Of a DNA stretch of 64,000 nucleotides, positions 45,240-54,949 are shown piece by piece. Numbering within the stretch: position 1 is the stretch's first letter; each line of letters opens with the position of its first letter. The translations under genes were made by a program, and so were the position numbers. The DNA lies in assembly GCA_024734495.1 (NCBI GenBank), contig JALMQS010000225.1, positions 4,900,678 through 4,964,677 on the forward strand, read 5' to 3'. Source of the stretch: Forficula auricularia (taxonomy: Eukaryota; Arthropoda; Insecta; Dermaptera; Forficulidae). The notes below the pieces were generated by a model. It worked only from the letters and a program-made list of their open reading frames with translations. It was not told the DNA's origin and ran no database searches.

Positions 45240-45860
45240 TAATTTTATCTAAAAACTCATTTCAGGATTTTTTAAAATTCGACCCCTAAAGGGGTCAAAA
45301 GGGGCAAAATATCTTTGCAATGTGTTTACACTAATTATGCATTTTCAATTAAAACGATAAGATATCTACTTGATTTTTACTTAATAAAATTCTAAATACA
45401 AATATCTAAAAATAATTTCAGGATTTTTTGAAATTTGACTCCCAACTATCCAAAATGTGAGTGGGGGCAAAAATTAAAACTCTCTCCTATCTTGATCAAA
45501 TTTCGTAGAGTTATTCTTTATTACTTTAAGAAACTATTACTGTAAAAATCAACTATCAAAATTGACTGTATGGGGGCGAAAGGGGGGGGGGCAAAATATA
45601 GAAATTTTTAGCTTTTTTGTACATTTACTCTTTCGAAAACTGAGAGTTATTTATTTGCAAATATCTAAAAAATAGTTTCAACCCCCCAAAATGTGAGTGG
45701 GGGCAAAAAATTAATACTCTCTCCGATATAGATCAAATTTTGTAATGTTAGTTTTTAAGACTATATAAAATGTATGCTGTAAAAATCAATAGCCAAAATG
45801 AGTGCGTGGGGACGAAAGAGGGGGCAAAATATTACAAATATATTACAGACCTAATAATCA
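45240..45860. repeat. Degenerate direct repeats (aaaatgtgagtgggggcaaaa)
   Basis: 'aaaatgtgagtgggggcaaaaa', 'aatactctctcc.at..gatcaaattt' and 'gggggcgaaagggggg' recur two or three times (45455, 45700, 45790). No function inferred. Confidence 0.6.
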
Positions 45861-45903
45861 CATGCCGAGACGCTGCCCGTCAGGGCCACCAGCCCGGAGG
45901 GCC

Positions 45904-45944
45904 GAGCTGTAGAGGGCGTGCCTTCGGAACGCCCTCTACAGCTC
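45904..45944. repeat. Perfect 15-bp GC hairpin
   Basis: GAGCTGTAGAGGGCG / CGCCCTCTACAGCTC around an 11-nt loop TGCCTTCGGAA. Preceded by GC-rich CCCGGAGGGCC and followed by (AAT)n. It may be the end of a Helitron-like element, but no CTRR lies close by. Confidence 0.75.
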
Positions 45945-46130
45945 GTCTTGTATAATAATAATAATAATAATCATAGTTGACTATACCATAATTTCAAGTA
46001 CAGATAGGTAGTTATTATTATTGATTTGATATATAACTCGGAAAATTTACAGATACCGAAACTAAGTTCATTAATCTCAATCAGGAAGAAGCATTGCAGT
46101 GAGGCCATTAATTCAGAATTCTTTGTCTCA

Positions 46131-46440
46131 TAGACTTCAAAAAAGGAGGAGGTTATCAATTCGACTGAATTTTTTTGTGTCTATGTTACCTGATTTCTTC
46201 GCCAATAATGAACAGATTTCGATGATTTTTTGCATTGGGTTCAGTCTACTTTCCGATTGGTCCCGTTTTTTTTTCATTGGTAATGTACCTTTTTTGATAT
46301 GTATGTTCAGACATAACTTCTTTGTTTATAGACCCATTTCAATGATTCTTCTTTTATTGGAAAGGGGGTACCTTAGGTGTGGTCCCATATTAATTTGGTC
46401 AAGTTCTGATGATATGATCAATGACAAAATAACGTAAATC
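46131..46440 (+). repeat. Dispersed insect repeat (gacttcaaaaaaggaggaggtt)
   Basis: GACTTCAAAAAAGGAGGAGG followed by 'ttatcaattcgactg', 'tgtctatgttacctgatttctt' and 'cagatttcgatgattttt'. I know this arrangement from insect repeats beginning 'aaccgacttcaaaaaaggaggaggt'. The 112-codon frame across it is accidental. Confidence 0.55.
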
Positions 46441-46694
46441 TCTAATTCTTATGAGCAAATAATCTAAATTATCACAAATAAAATCCTTTATAAAAAAACA
46501 ATCTTGAAACGTTCATTTAAAACCCGCAAACGTTTCGAGAAAATTTCTATATTTATGAATTGAATTTTTTTATCATTTTCTGATTCATTCGCCCGACCCT
46601 TTCTCTTACGAGATGCATACAAAATATTATCTTAAGTCACTATTAATAACATCACTAAAAAAGGAAAAATAAAAATAATTTTTATAAAAAAATA

Positions 46695-47410
46695 AAACCG
46701 ACTTCAAAAAAATTAAATGCATCAAATATAAAATAATAATAACTCAAAAATAAAATAAAATACACTAAAAGGTATAAAATAATTATCTAATTTAGTTACA
46801 ACTAAATGACGAAATTTTTACATGAAATCACTTTTTGAAGTCGGTGCTAAAAGCGAGCTTACTCACCAAACGTACTAAGTAAGATCCGTCGAGTGCGATT
46901 CATAAAATGTATATGTTTAGCACCGACTTCAAAAAGTGATTTCATGTAAAAATTTCCTCGTTTAGTTATAACTAAATTAGATAATTATTTTATACCTTTT
47001 AGTGCCGGTTGTATGTCGTAAAGTAAATTCTTTTTACCACTAACACAGGGTAGATGGTAAATGGAGGGATTGGAATGGCTAATCACTGTCAGTGCCTGGC
47101 ATTTGATTGGACATCCCAGTCCCTCCATTTACCGGGCCTAAGGGCCGGCTGTATGTTGCAAAGTAAATTATTTTTACCACTAACCAAGGTAGATGGTAAA
47201 TGGAGCCACTGGGATGGCCAATCAGATGACAGGCACATTCAGTGGCTGTCATCTGATTGGCCATCCCAGTGGCTCCATTTACCATCTACCTTGGTTAGTG
47301 GTAAAAAGCATTTACTTTGCGACATACAACCGGCCCTTAGTGTATTTTTATTTGATTTTTTGAGTTATTATTATTTTGTATTTGATGCATTTAATTTTTT
47401 TGAAGTCGGT
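46695..47410. mobile_element. Palindromic element with AACCGACTTCAAA ends
   Basis: Outer ends ACCGACTTCAAAAAAATTAAATG / inverse at 47385-47410. Inner arms TAATTATCTAATTTAGTTAC and GAAGTCGGTGCTAAA as in 18109-18650. The Harbinger MITEs (47002-47336) are inserted in the right arm at TTA, and removing them restores the palindrome. Confidence 0.85.
47002..47336. mobile_element. Two PIF/Harbinger-type MITEs in tandem
   Basis: Copy 1 (47002-47138) starts GTGCCGGTTGTATG after TTA and has lost the end of its right arm. Copy 2 (47142-47336) is complete: GGGCCGGCTGTATG ... CATACAACCGGCCC, almost perfectly palindromic. TTA follows at 47337. TWA duplications are typical of Harbinger. Confidence 0.85.
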
Positions 47411-47419
47411 TTTTTTTTT

Positions 47420-48110
47420 TATAAAAATTATTTTTCGAATCGAATTATGAGCATCTCTTAAGAACGTTTTGATGCTCGCATTTCCAGCTGGTCAGATTTC
47501 ATTTTGGTCGTCCATCAATCAAGCATTTAATTTCGATTTTATTTTTAACATATAATTTCCAAAAGAACCCGTTAAATTTCCCTTCTGTTTGGCCATTTTA
47601 AATAGCATGATTATTTATTTATGCTTGCCTATTAATGAAAAATGATCTCCCATTAAAACACTCTGCTCCCCCCACACTTTATAATCCTTTAATTTAGTGA
47701 ACAAACAATTTATATTCAAATAAAATACAATCCAGAGAAACAAGAGATTTTCTTAAGAAATAATTTAGCCTTTTATCACGGAAATGTATCCAATTTCCAG
47801 GCCAATTATAAGATTTTCGTCAATGAATAATTCAACACGGTTGGTTACTCATAGGTGCTACCTAAGACGGCCGGCATTCTCTTCGGCATTCTTATTCATA
47901 AATTCAAAGAATCAACGTATGATCAGGTTTATGAAACAAGCATCACGGATTTTAATGAGTCATTCAGCCCACCCAAATGAAAAACACCCGGATTTCCAAC
48001 ACACTTTTAATCGCACGAAATATCTCAAGTTATGTAGACAATCAAAACTTGTTATTGTCTTTTCTACTGTAATTTATTTATCATCTTTAGAATAAATGGT
48101 ATTCCCCAGC
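47420..48110. other. No feature supported
   Basis: The 103-codon frame at 47784 lacks any recognisable domain. TTAGGGTGGTCAAATCAGCACC at 48107 resembles the repeat end at 60085-60099 (rc). Confidence 0.4.
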
Positions 48111-48411
48111 TTAGGGTGGTCAAATCAGCACCAGCGGGCCGTAACGCGATAACCGAAAATAATTTTTAATCGATGCGAAAATAAATGAACTTTTCTTGCA
48201 TGAAATTAAACAAGTCTTAAAAGCATACAATTTTTTATATTGTAATATAGTTTTTTAATAATCTCATGATTATTATAATTACTAGAAGTTTTTATTTAGA
48301 GTCGGACTGATAGATTTTTTAGCTCAGGATTGGATGGAAGGCAGTCCAGAAATAAAAAACATGTAATAAGAGACTATTTCCAATAAAAGAGTAATTATAA
48401 ATAGGTACAGT

Positions 48412-48578
48412 CGAGTGGTGAACCGCGACCTAAAATCGTGTACACCTACTTCCACTTCCACATTCATTTCCAAGTAGAAGACAATAGATGAAAATAGATT
48501 ATCTAGTGAATTCCAAAGTAATTCCAAATAATTCCAAAGATCGTGTACACCTAATTCCAATCGCGGTTCACCCCTCGG
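48412..48578. repeat. GGTGAACCGCGACC MITE, best copy
   Basis: GGTGAACCGCGACC ... GGTTCACCCC ends; inner CGTGTACACCTACTTCCACT / inverse. 167 bp. Confidence 0.85.
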
Positions 48579-48581
48579 GTA

Positions 48582-48660
48582 CAGTAAAACCTCGTTTATT
48601 CGGACTAACTGGGACCAAAAGCAAACCGGATAATCGAAAACCCGGATACTCCTTAATATT
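48582..48660 (+). repeat. pogo/Tigger-type left end
   Basis: TA then CAGTAAAACCTCGTTTATTC...CCGGATAATCGAAAACCCGG, the usual pogo-type end. No right end found. Confidence 0.65.
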
Positions 48661-48669
48661 AATCATTGA

Positions 48670-48706
48670 AACCCCTGATAAAGCCAAAATAAAATTCGCG
48701 AAACGT
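48670..48706 (+). ncRNA. Decayed hammerhead core
   Basis: CTGATAA (G8 changed to A), weak hairpin, GAAACGTCGC. It probably came from an HHR element inserted in the pogo fragment. Confidence 0.4.
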
Positions 48707-49127
48707 CGCATAAATCAATGAGAATTTTTGATTTGCTACTTTCCTGTCCAAATACCTGCCAATATACTTGATTAAAAATTATAATTTTTTGAATCAGGAC
48801 TTAACAAAATTGAATTCACATACTTCTTTAATACATTATTAATATCAGAGCAAGACTTTTCGAATTCGAAATGGTGCTTGATTCAATTAGTGAGAAATTT
48901 ATTAAAAATTGAAATTTGTTATTCTTTCATCATTCTTGTAAACAAAGTAAAAAATTTAAGAAACTTTTTAAAATTTAAAATATAAAATACTAGGTAGGTT
49001 TCACAAAAATAAAAGATAAGTTAAATTGAAAGTTTTTTGCCGAGAGTAGCAGAATTTTTATATATTGAAGGAGACAATAAAAGAGTGTGTCTTCTCCTGG
49101 AATTATAAATTTTATTTATTTATAACG

Positions 49128-49165
49128 AGACCATAGTTCGAGGCTTGCCCTCTTCATCAGTCTAT
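49128..49165 (-). ncRNA. Hammerhead core with damaged GAAA
   Basis: CTGATGA (49160-49154) and stem II are intact, but the GAAA is reduced (AGTTCGAGG for AGTTTCGAGG on the + strand). Confidence 0.55.
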
Positions 49166-49247
49166 TACAATGTATTCACAGGAATTAATTTATGAATGAA
49201 AGGTTAACATTTTTCATTCATAAATTAATTCCTGTGAATACATTGTA

Positions 49248-49290
49248 ATAGACTGATGAGGAGGGCAAAGCCCTCGAAACTATAGTCTCG
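49248..49290 (+). ncRNA. Hammerhead ribozyme core
   Basis: CTGATGA (49253-49259), G, GAGGGC-AAA-GCCCTC, GAAA (49276-49279), ACTATAGT palindrome, C, TCGTTATAA. All core residues intact. Confidence 0.82.
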
Positions 49291-49411
49291 TTATAAATAA
49301 ATAAAATTTATAATTCCAGCAGAAGACACACTCTTTTATTGTCTCCTTCAAAAGATAAGCTGTTTGTTTAGCACGACTCTATATATATTTTGGAGAAAAC
49401 TTTCCTCTATG

Positions 49412-50610
49412 AAGTCCTGAAGATGGGCTTATACTCCAAAATATATATAGAGTCGTGCTAAACAAGCATTTTATCTTTTATTTTTGTGAAACCTACCTAG
49501 TATTTTATATTTTAAAAAGTTTCTTAAATTTTTCAAAATTTTCTTTACTTTATATATAGTTTCCTCTGTGAACTCCCGAAGATGGGCTTATACTTCGAAA
49601 TATAGAAGGTCGTGGTAAACGAAAATATTATCTATTATTTATGTGAAACCTACCTAGTATTTATTATATATTTTAAATTTATTAAATTTTCTTAAATTTT
49701 TCAAAATTTTCTTTACTTTATATTTAGTTTTTACTGTGAACTCCTGAAGATGGGCTTATACCTCGAAATATATATAGAGTCGTGCTAAATAAGCATCTTA
49801 TCAATTATTTTTGTTAAACCTATCTAGTATTTTATATTTTAAATTTTAAAACGTTTCTTAAATTTTTCAAAATTTTCTTTACTTTATATTTAGTTTTTAC
49901 TGTGAACTCCTGAAGATGGGCTTATACCTCGAAATATATATAGAGTCGTTCCTAATAAGCATCTTATCTATTATTTTTGTTAAACTTATCTAGTATTTTA
50001 TATTTTAAATTTTAAAACGTTTCTTAAATTTTTCAAAAATTTCTTTACTATATATATAGTTTCCACTGTGAACTCTTGAAGATGGGCTTATACCTCGAAA
50101 TATATAGAGTCGTGATAAACATGGATCTTATCTATTATTTTTGTGAAACCTACCTAGTATTTCATATTTTAAAAAGTTTCTTAAATTTTTCAAAATTTTC
50201 TTTACTTTATATTTAGTTTTTACTGTGAACTCCTGAAGATGGGCTTATACCTCGAAATATATATAGAGTCGTGCTAAATAAGCATCTTATCAATTATTTT
50301 TGTTAAACCTATCTAGTATTTTATATTTTAAATTTTAAAACGTTTCTTAAATTTTTCAAAATTTTCTTTACTTTATATTTAGTTTTTACTGTGAACTCCT
50401 GAAGATGGGCTTATACCTCGAAATATATATAGAGTCGTGCCTAATAAGCATCTTATCTATTATTTTTGTTAAACTTATCTAGTATTTTATATTTTAAATT
50501 TTAAAACGTTTCTTAAATTTTTCAAAAATTTCTTTACTATATATATAGTTTCCACTGTGAACTCTTGAAGATGGGCTTATACCTCGAAATATATAGAGTC
50601 GTGATAAACA
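49412..50610 (+). ncRNA. Eight tandem hammerhead ribozymes
   Basis: Core starts at 49417, 49576, 49744, 49910, 50076, 50233, 50399 and 50565. The consensus is ACTC-CTGAAGA-TGGGCTTATACCTC-GAAA-TATATAT-A-GAGTCG: ACTC/GAGT stem I, palindromic ATATATAT stem III, cleavage after A. Units 3, 4, 6 and 7 keep every catalytic residue. Unit 1 has AAAA for GAAA; unit 2 has C for T4; units 5 and 8 have U for C3. Stem II (GGGC/ACCT) is weak with a T-C mismatch at its base. Self-cleavage would give linear monomers of about 166 nt. Confidence 0.78.
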
Positions 50611-50721
50611 TGGATCTTATCTATTATTTTTGTGAAACCTACCTAGTATTTCATATTTTAAAAAGTTTCTTAAATTTTTCAAAATTTTCTTTACTTTATT
50701 TAAAATGTTTCACCAAGAACC
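49744..50721 (+). repeat. 489-bp higher-order duplication of three monomers
   Basis: Units 3-5 and 6-8 are collinear at exactly 489 bp offset and almost identical (e.g. GTCGTTCCTAATAAG against GTCGTGCCTAATAAG), whereas neighbouring monomers differ more. A recent block duplication. Confidence 0.85.
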
Positions 50722-50759
50722 CACACCAATCTTTCTTAACACAATTCTTGTAAACTTTT

Positions 50760-51255
50760 CTCTAAGTTTTTTTTAAAACAGTGTCCGAAAACAAACCATA
50801 TTGAACTTGACAAAAGATATTTAATATAATACACTAAAAAAAAAAGTTTATCAATAAAGCATAAGGGTTGTATAGACTTAATAAGAAATAGTTTTTATGG
50901 CGACTTAAGGATCGGCAGTAGCGACTCCCGAAGCCCTTTAATGACGAGGCATTCTCTCCGAGATGTGAACCTCATAAAACGATAGAACTATCTTAGAAGG
51001 AACGTGAAAACATTCCGAAGCACAACTCTTTGGGAGAGGATAGGGGGGAGGTCTTGCCTTATACCCGAGAGATAACAGCTTGTTTTTTTCTTGACAAAAT
51101 ATAATACATATTTAGTTGCTGGCCGGTAGTTGGCTTATCTTCAAATTAAATCCGTGGAGGGTAAATTGATTACAAATTATAGAAATCACGAACAAGGAGT
51201 TAATTCCAGGTTTACTTTTTTTCTAAGATCAATTCACATATTCATTTATTTTTTC
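50760..51255. other. Unique-looking segment, no gene supported
   Basis: Includes a moderately GC-rich part (50905-51090, GCGACTCCCGAAGCCC) without frames or repeat ends. Confidence 0.4.
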
Positions 51256-51261
51256 TAACTA

Positions 51262-51996
51262 TTGGCAGGGTGCGGAGTGCATGGTGGGATAACTGAATCA
51301 ATCGCAGCGATCGTTGTGGTCAAATTTTCGTTAAATCATGCTTACATTCAGGGTAAACAAATAAAAATTAATATTAAAAATGGTGCATAATAGTTGCTGT
51401 GTAGTTAATTGTAAAAATACAGGGAGAAATAGTGACTGGAAATTTTATACATTTCCAGTTGCAAGTTGGAAATTAGAAAAACGGAAAAAATGGATAAATG
51501 CAGTTAAGAGAAAAAAGTAAGTAGCGCATAACCTAACTTAAAATTTACCAAATTTTAAAACCCAAGGGTAATAAAAGAACAATTTATAAATTAAAAATAA
51601 ATTATTATTTAAAAAATTCAGTTGACTATGCTGGATTTTTTTTTTTTTATTTTTAATTATAACACCTCTCATGTTATTAGATCCATCATTTGCATTGGTA
51701 TCGCCGGATAACCTTATTCCAATAATAAACTTTACTACTTATTAACACTTCCATACTCCCACACAATCTCTACTGATTACTTCCATACTTACTTTTTCTA
51801 TGTTTCAATATCTTTTATTCACTACCGGTATTGCACTTTTCCTTTGAGGTTCTTAAATTTTTTTTTTACATTATATATTAATGCAAAATAAATTAATTTT
51901 ATAAACATTTAGCACCTCTTTCACGGCTCTAGAGCATGATTTAATGCAGCCGTCAGATGTCGTTTTCGTCGCATACCCTGCCAATAAACACAAGAC
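51262..51996 (+). mobile_element. Possible THAP-bearing DNA element
   Basis: ATTGGCAGGGTGCG at 51262 and its near inverse CGCATACCCTGCCAAT at 51981-51996 (ATTGGCAGGGT is exact on both) enclose a THAP exon. THAP domains occur both in P-element-type transposases and host factors. I see no flanking duplication, so the ends may be coincidental. Confidence 0.45.
51380..51516 (+). CDS. THAP zinc-finger domain, first exon
   Basis: MVHNSCCVVNCKNTGRNSDW then KFYTFPVASWKLEKRKKWIN, AVKRK, with a strong donor AA|GTAAGT at 51517. C-x4-C (CVVNC), W-x-FYTFP and the KW-xx-A-VKR pattern are the N-terminal half of a THAP C2CH DNA-binding domain; the C-x-x-H half would be in the next exon, which I could not find within the next kilobase. 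The frame is intact over 45 codons. The start is the only ATG and matches the usual THAP N-terminus. Either a host gene or a P-like transposase exon. Confidence 0.85.
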
Positions 51997-52019
51997 TTAA
52001 AGTTACATATATTTTTTTT

Positions 52020-52112
52020 AGTCTTTGGAATTTTCATTGGACACTGAACTTGATTTAGATCAAAGAATTGTACCAACGTTATTAAATATTATATGTACTA
52101 GTAAATCCTAAA
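52020..52112 (+). CDS. Exon-like segment, copy B
   Basis: After ttttttttag: SLEFSLDTELDLDQRIVPTL, LNIICTSKS, stop. It differs from copy A (44058) at several first- and third-position sites while both stay open, which looks like past protein-coding constraint. The phase does not fit the THAP exon upstream. Confidence 0.45.
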
Positions 52113-52389
52113 TTATATTTATATGAAAAATCCCGAACCATGACTTTTGCTAGGGTGATGAAAGACGCCTCCTGAAATCAATATTTTGACAAAAAGACAA
52201 TTTTTTTATGTACCAATACATTTTTAAAAATTTTAAATTTAAAAATGGTTAAAAATAATTTTTTAGGAAATCATCATCATATATAGTAAATAAAAAAAGA
52301 GGAGCCTAGGTCTATAGTCTTGTAAAACAGTAGCTTGATATGGTCTCAGAATTTAAAAAAGAATCCATTGATCTATTAGATAGATAAGA

Positions 52390-53005
52390 AATTCTTTATT
52401 TATACAATTATAATTACAGATGTACATTTTTCATACAAGATGAATATATCATTCTGGATGTAGTAGGGTAACGTGTCTGACTCGTGAGGATATACTATAT
52501 CGATTCCATATTTCATACAATAGGTTAGAGGATTACGTCCATTATCATTAGATGATTTACAGCCCCAAAGAGTGTGTCTTTGCATTCAAGTCACCACTAA
52601 TAACCACTCGAGCCTCCTGGCTAAAAAGTGTTCTTAGTGAGTTGACTTCAAGTGGTCTAACTCTTGCAGGCGAATTATAAACGCAAGTGATCATTATTCT
52701 ACCTTGAGGTGAATTTATTTTGGCAGCTATACACTCTAAATGTCCGAGATTATTTGGAAGAGAGACTTGTTCAGGTTCAAGATCAGTTTTAATGGCCACG
52801 AGAACGCCACGCTGTGGTGAAGTCCCATCAGCTCGAAAAATTACATAGGCACGAATATAAACGTTATTTTTAGAAGAAAGGCGAGTTTCTGTAATAGTAA
52901 TAATGTGTGAATTGCCCCTTTGGCGAAATAGATTAGCTCAGCGAGATTACTCCGCAATCCATTTGCATTCCAATTAATAATAGTAAAAGAAGAAATGGAA
53001 GCCAT
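52390..53005 (-). pseudogene. LINE ORF2 N-terminus, AP endonuclease domain
   Basis: ATG at 53005: MASISSFTIINWNANGLRSN, LAELIYFA; after frameshift ITETRLSSKNNVYIRAY, then FRADGTSPQRGVLVAIKTDL, RIMITCVYNSPARVRPLEVN, ARVVISGDLNAKTHS and, after a second frameshift, GCKSSNDNGRNPL. NWNANGL, the E of ETRL and GDLNAK are the APE-type endonuclease motifs of Jockey/R1/CR1-type LINEs, which nick the target for reverse transcription. It ends abruptly near 52390 without RT. Confidence 0.92.
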
Positions 53006-53110
53006 TAATCTAAGATAGCTACTCCTTCCTCCAGGAGAATTTTGATCCGATCAGCTCCGGTTTGGGCTTTGGAAAGCGATCGCAAGAGCGCTATACATTT
53101 CCAATCAATG
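53005..53110 (-). pseudogene. LINE ORF1 C-terminus
   Basis: IDWKCIALLRSLSKAQTGAD, RIKILLEEGVAILD, TAA. The stop overlaps the ORF2 start as TAATG (53007-53003), the arrangement used for reinitiation in some LINEs. Upstream gag/zinc-knuckle parts are missing. Confidence 0.8.
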
Positions 53111-53345
53111 TATCAGAAAAATCGATCTATCAATCTATATTTAATTAATCCCCATTGATCTATTAACTTTTTGAATTTGACTTAATGCCTCTTTTAACAT
53201 AACTCATTTGTGGGTCTCGGACGAGGAAAATTTTATTCAAAGTGGCAATTTTTTTCGACATTTGTAAAATTGAAATTTAAATCCGCATATATTTAGTCTT
53301 TTTCTTTTGATTTTTTTTAATTTTTGGTTTTAATTTTTTCTAACT

Positions 53346-53390
53346 ATAAACACAAGACTTGAATATTTAAAGTTACATATTTTTTTTTTA
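53346..53390 (+). repeat. Repeat of the pre-exon segment
   Basis: 'aaacacaagact..aaagttacatatatttttttt' is shared with 51998-52020 (upstream of exon-like copy B). Confidence 0.55.
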
Positions 53391-53454
53391 TACTTGTATA
53401 TAATATTTAGAAAAAATTAATAAAGATTTTAAAAATAACCAAAAATATACTTAA

Positions 53455-53580
53455 GAAGCCTGAATTACACTATGTAAATTTGACTGCAAGTTTCGAATAG
53501 ACACTAGAACACTAGAATCAACTTGATTCAAAACTTGAAGTGAAATTTGCATAGAGTAATTCAGGCTTCTTAAGTTTGTT
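53455..53580. repeat. Inverted repeat with 25-nt arms
   Basis: AAGAAGCCTGAATTACACTATG / inverse at 53553-53574; the spacer also has ACTTGATTCAA. Confidence 0.75.
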
Positions 53581-53649
53581 TTTTGATTATTTTTAAAATC
53601 TCTATTAATTTTTTCTAGATATTATGGTATATAAAAGAACAAAATTTTC

Positions 53650-54125
53650 CCTTTGGAGAGAGACGTACTGGTAGAATTTTCAGCTGAAAGTAATGATAGT
53701 CAGCTCAGGGGTAGTGATAAAATAAAAAAATTATCCCATTTACAAATAAGGTGTATTTATTGGATTGTCATTCCTTTCTTTCTTTCCTCCTTTCCATTTA
53801 AACCAACGTTTCGGAGGATTCTTCCCTCCTTCTTCAGGGTTTCAAAGGGTCAATGAAGGAATCAAACAAGATGCTTCCTTCCTCTCTACTCAGCAGTGTT
53901 TGAAATTTTTACCTTCCTTAGCAGAAGCATTAAAATAGAAGAATTTTTTTTTACTTAATTATGGGGGGTAAACAATATTCTATTTTAATGCTTCTGCTAA
54001 GGAAGATACAAATTTCAAACACTGCTGAGGAGAGAGGAAGGAAGCATCTTGTTTGTTTCCTTCATTGGCCCTTTGAAACCCTGAAGAAGAAGGGAAGATT
54101 CCTCCGAAACAATAAGAAGGACAGA
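53650..54125. mobile_element. HHR fold-back element (gtgtatttattggattgtcatt family)
   Basis: The right half (53855-54115) is the inverse of 53800-53970 (GAAGCATCTTGTTTGATTCC, TAGCAGAAGCATTAAAATAG). Minus HHR near 53820; the plus HHR at 54081-54109 is truncated after GAAAC. The GGAGAGAGACGTACTGGTAG start resembles the GGAGACGGACTGG module. Confidence 0.78.
53802..53843 (-). ncRNA. Hammerhead ribozyme core
   Basis: CTGAAGA (53837-53831), A, GGAGG-GAAGAAT-CCTCC, GAAA (53812-53809), CGT, T, GGTTT; AAACC/GGTTT is a 5-bp stem I. The best-paired core in the window. Confidence 0.85.
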
Positions 54126-54647
54126 TTTATTTATTTTTATGCTAATATATTTCCATATATATATACAGCTTTAATACATTTTTCTTAACCTGACTATGTC
54201 GTTTTTCATGAAAGAAATCTTGGGAAAACCTTTATTTAGGTTGGTGTAATTCAAAATATGTCGCTTTTCTTTAAAACTATGATATACACACTACAAGTGG
54301 ATAGGCACAACGAAAATAGTAAAGTTTTTCCTGATCGGGAGACTTCAATTCCAGCGCAGAGGCAAAGTACACATAATCTCCTTACAGAGTATTTTATGAA
54401 CTATCTTTATGTCAATTTTTCTGATAAAACTAGATATTTTATATTATTTAACACAAAAAGGAGAATTTTTGGGAGGTATCACTTTTCTTGTGCATCGACG
54501 AAATATATATGTCTCGAATTCACTATACTTTTTTTAATTAATTTTCGATCGCTGCACATTATAATTTTTTCATTCTGATTATTGTTTTATGTTTTGGGAA
54601 CCCAAAATTTAGTTACCCGAGCCATAGTTTAAGAAGCAGTGTTCTAA

Positions 54648-54854
54648 GGGCCAGTTGTATGCCGGTTGGTAAACTCTTTTTAAACGTTGACAAAGGGTAA
54701 AACCTTAAAATTCACTTGGTGCCCGGTGGGATGGCCAATCAGATGGAAGTGCCTGTTATCTGATTGGCCATCCCATCGGGCACAAGGTGAATTTTATGGT
54801 TTTACCCTTTGTCAACGTTTAAAAAGAGTTTACCAACCGACATACAACTGGCCC
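54648..54854. mobile_element. PIF/Harbinger-type MITE
   Basis: GGGCCAGTTGTATG ... CATACAACTGGCCC flanked by TAA on both sides; nearly perfect palindrome containing GGGATGGCCAATCAGATG. Confidence 0.9.
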
Positions 54855-54949
54855 TAAGAGAATCAGGCTGCTCTTCTTCTTTCTGACGTTTTACCTCCTT
54901 CTTTTCAACTCTCTATCCAGGATCAACTAGAATTGAATATTTGAAAGTA

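Larger units (their letters stand above)
49021..49349. mobile_element. GAAGGAG-family HHR element nested in the multimer
   Basis: Perfect 10-bp duplication AAAAGATAAG (49011-49020, 49350-49359). Starts TTAAATTGAAAGTTTTTTGC (tail, inverted), then a nearly perfect palindrome with one HHR per arm. This is the most complete family member. Confidence 0.92.
48944..50743 (+). mobile_element. Multimeric hammerhead retroelement
   Basis: Flanked by the 12-bp repeat ATTCTTGTAAAC (48932-48943, 50744-50755). The left part is an inverted partial unit (48955-49020 plus 49350-49395); then eight direct units of about 157-168 bp follow, and the element ends in the module AATGTTTCACCAAGAACCCACACC. A GAAGGAG-family element is nested at 49021-49349. 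I infer insertion of a multimeric or circular RNA copy as one event. Confidence 0.88.

Noticed and set aside
46099..46437. 112-codon hydrophobic frame
   Set aside because: It lies on a dispersed repeat and looks like random T-rich translation; no domain.
48324..48721. Frames overlapping the MITE and pogo end at 48.4-48.7 kb
   Set aside because: They cross repeat boundaries, so they cannot be one ancestral coding sequence.
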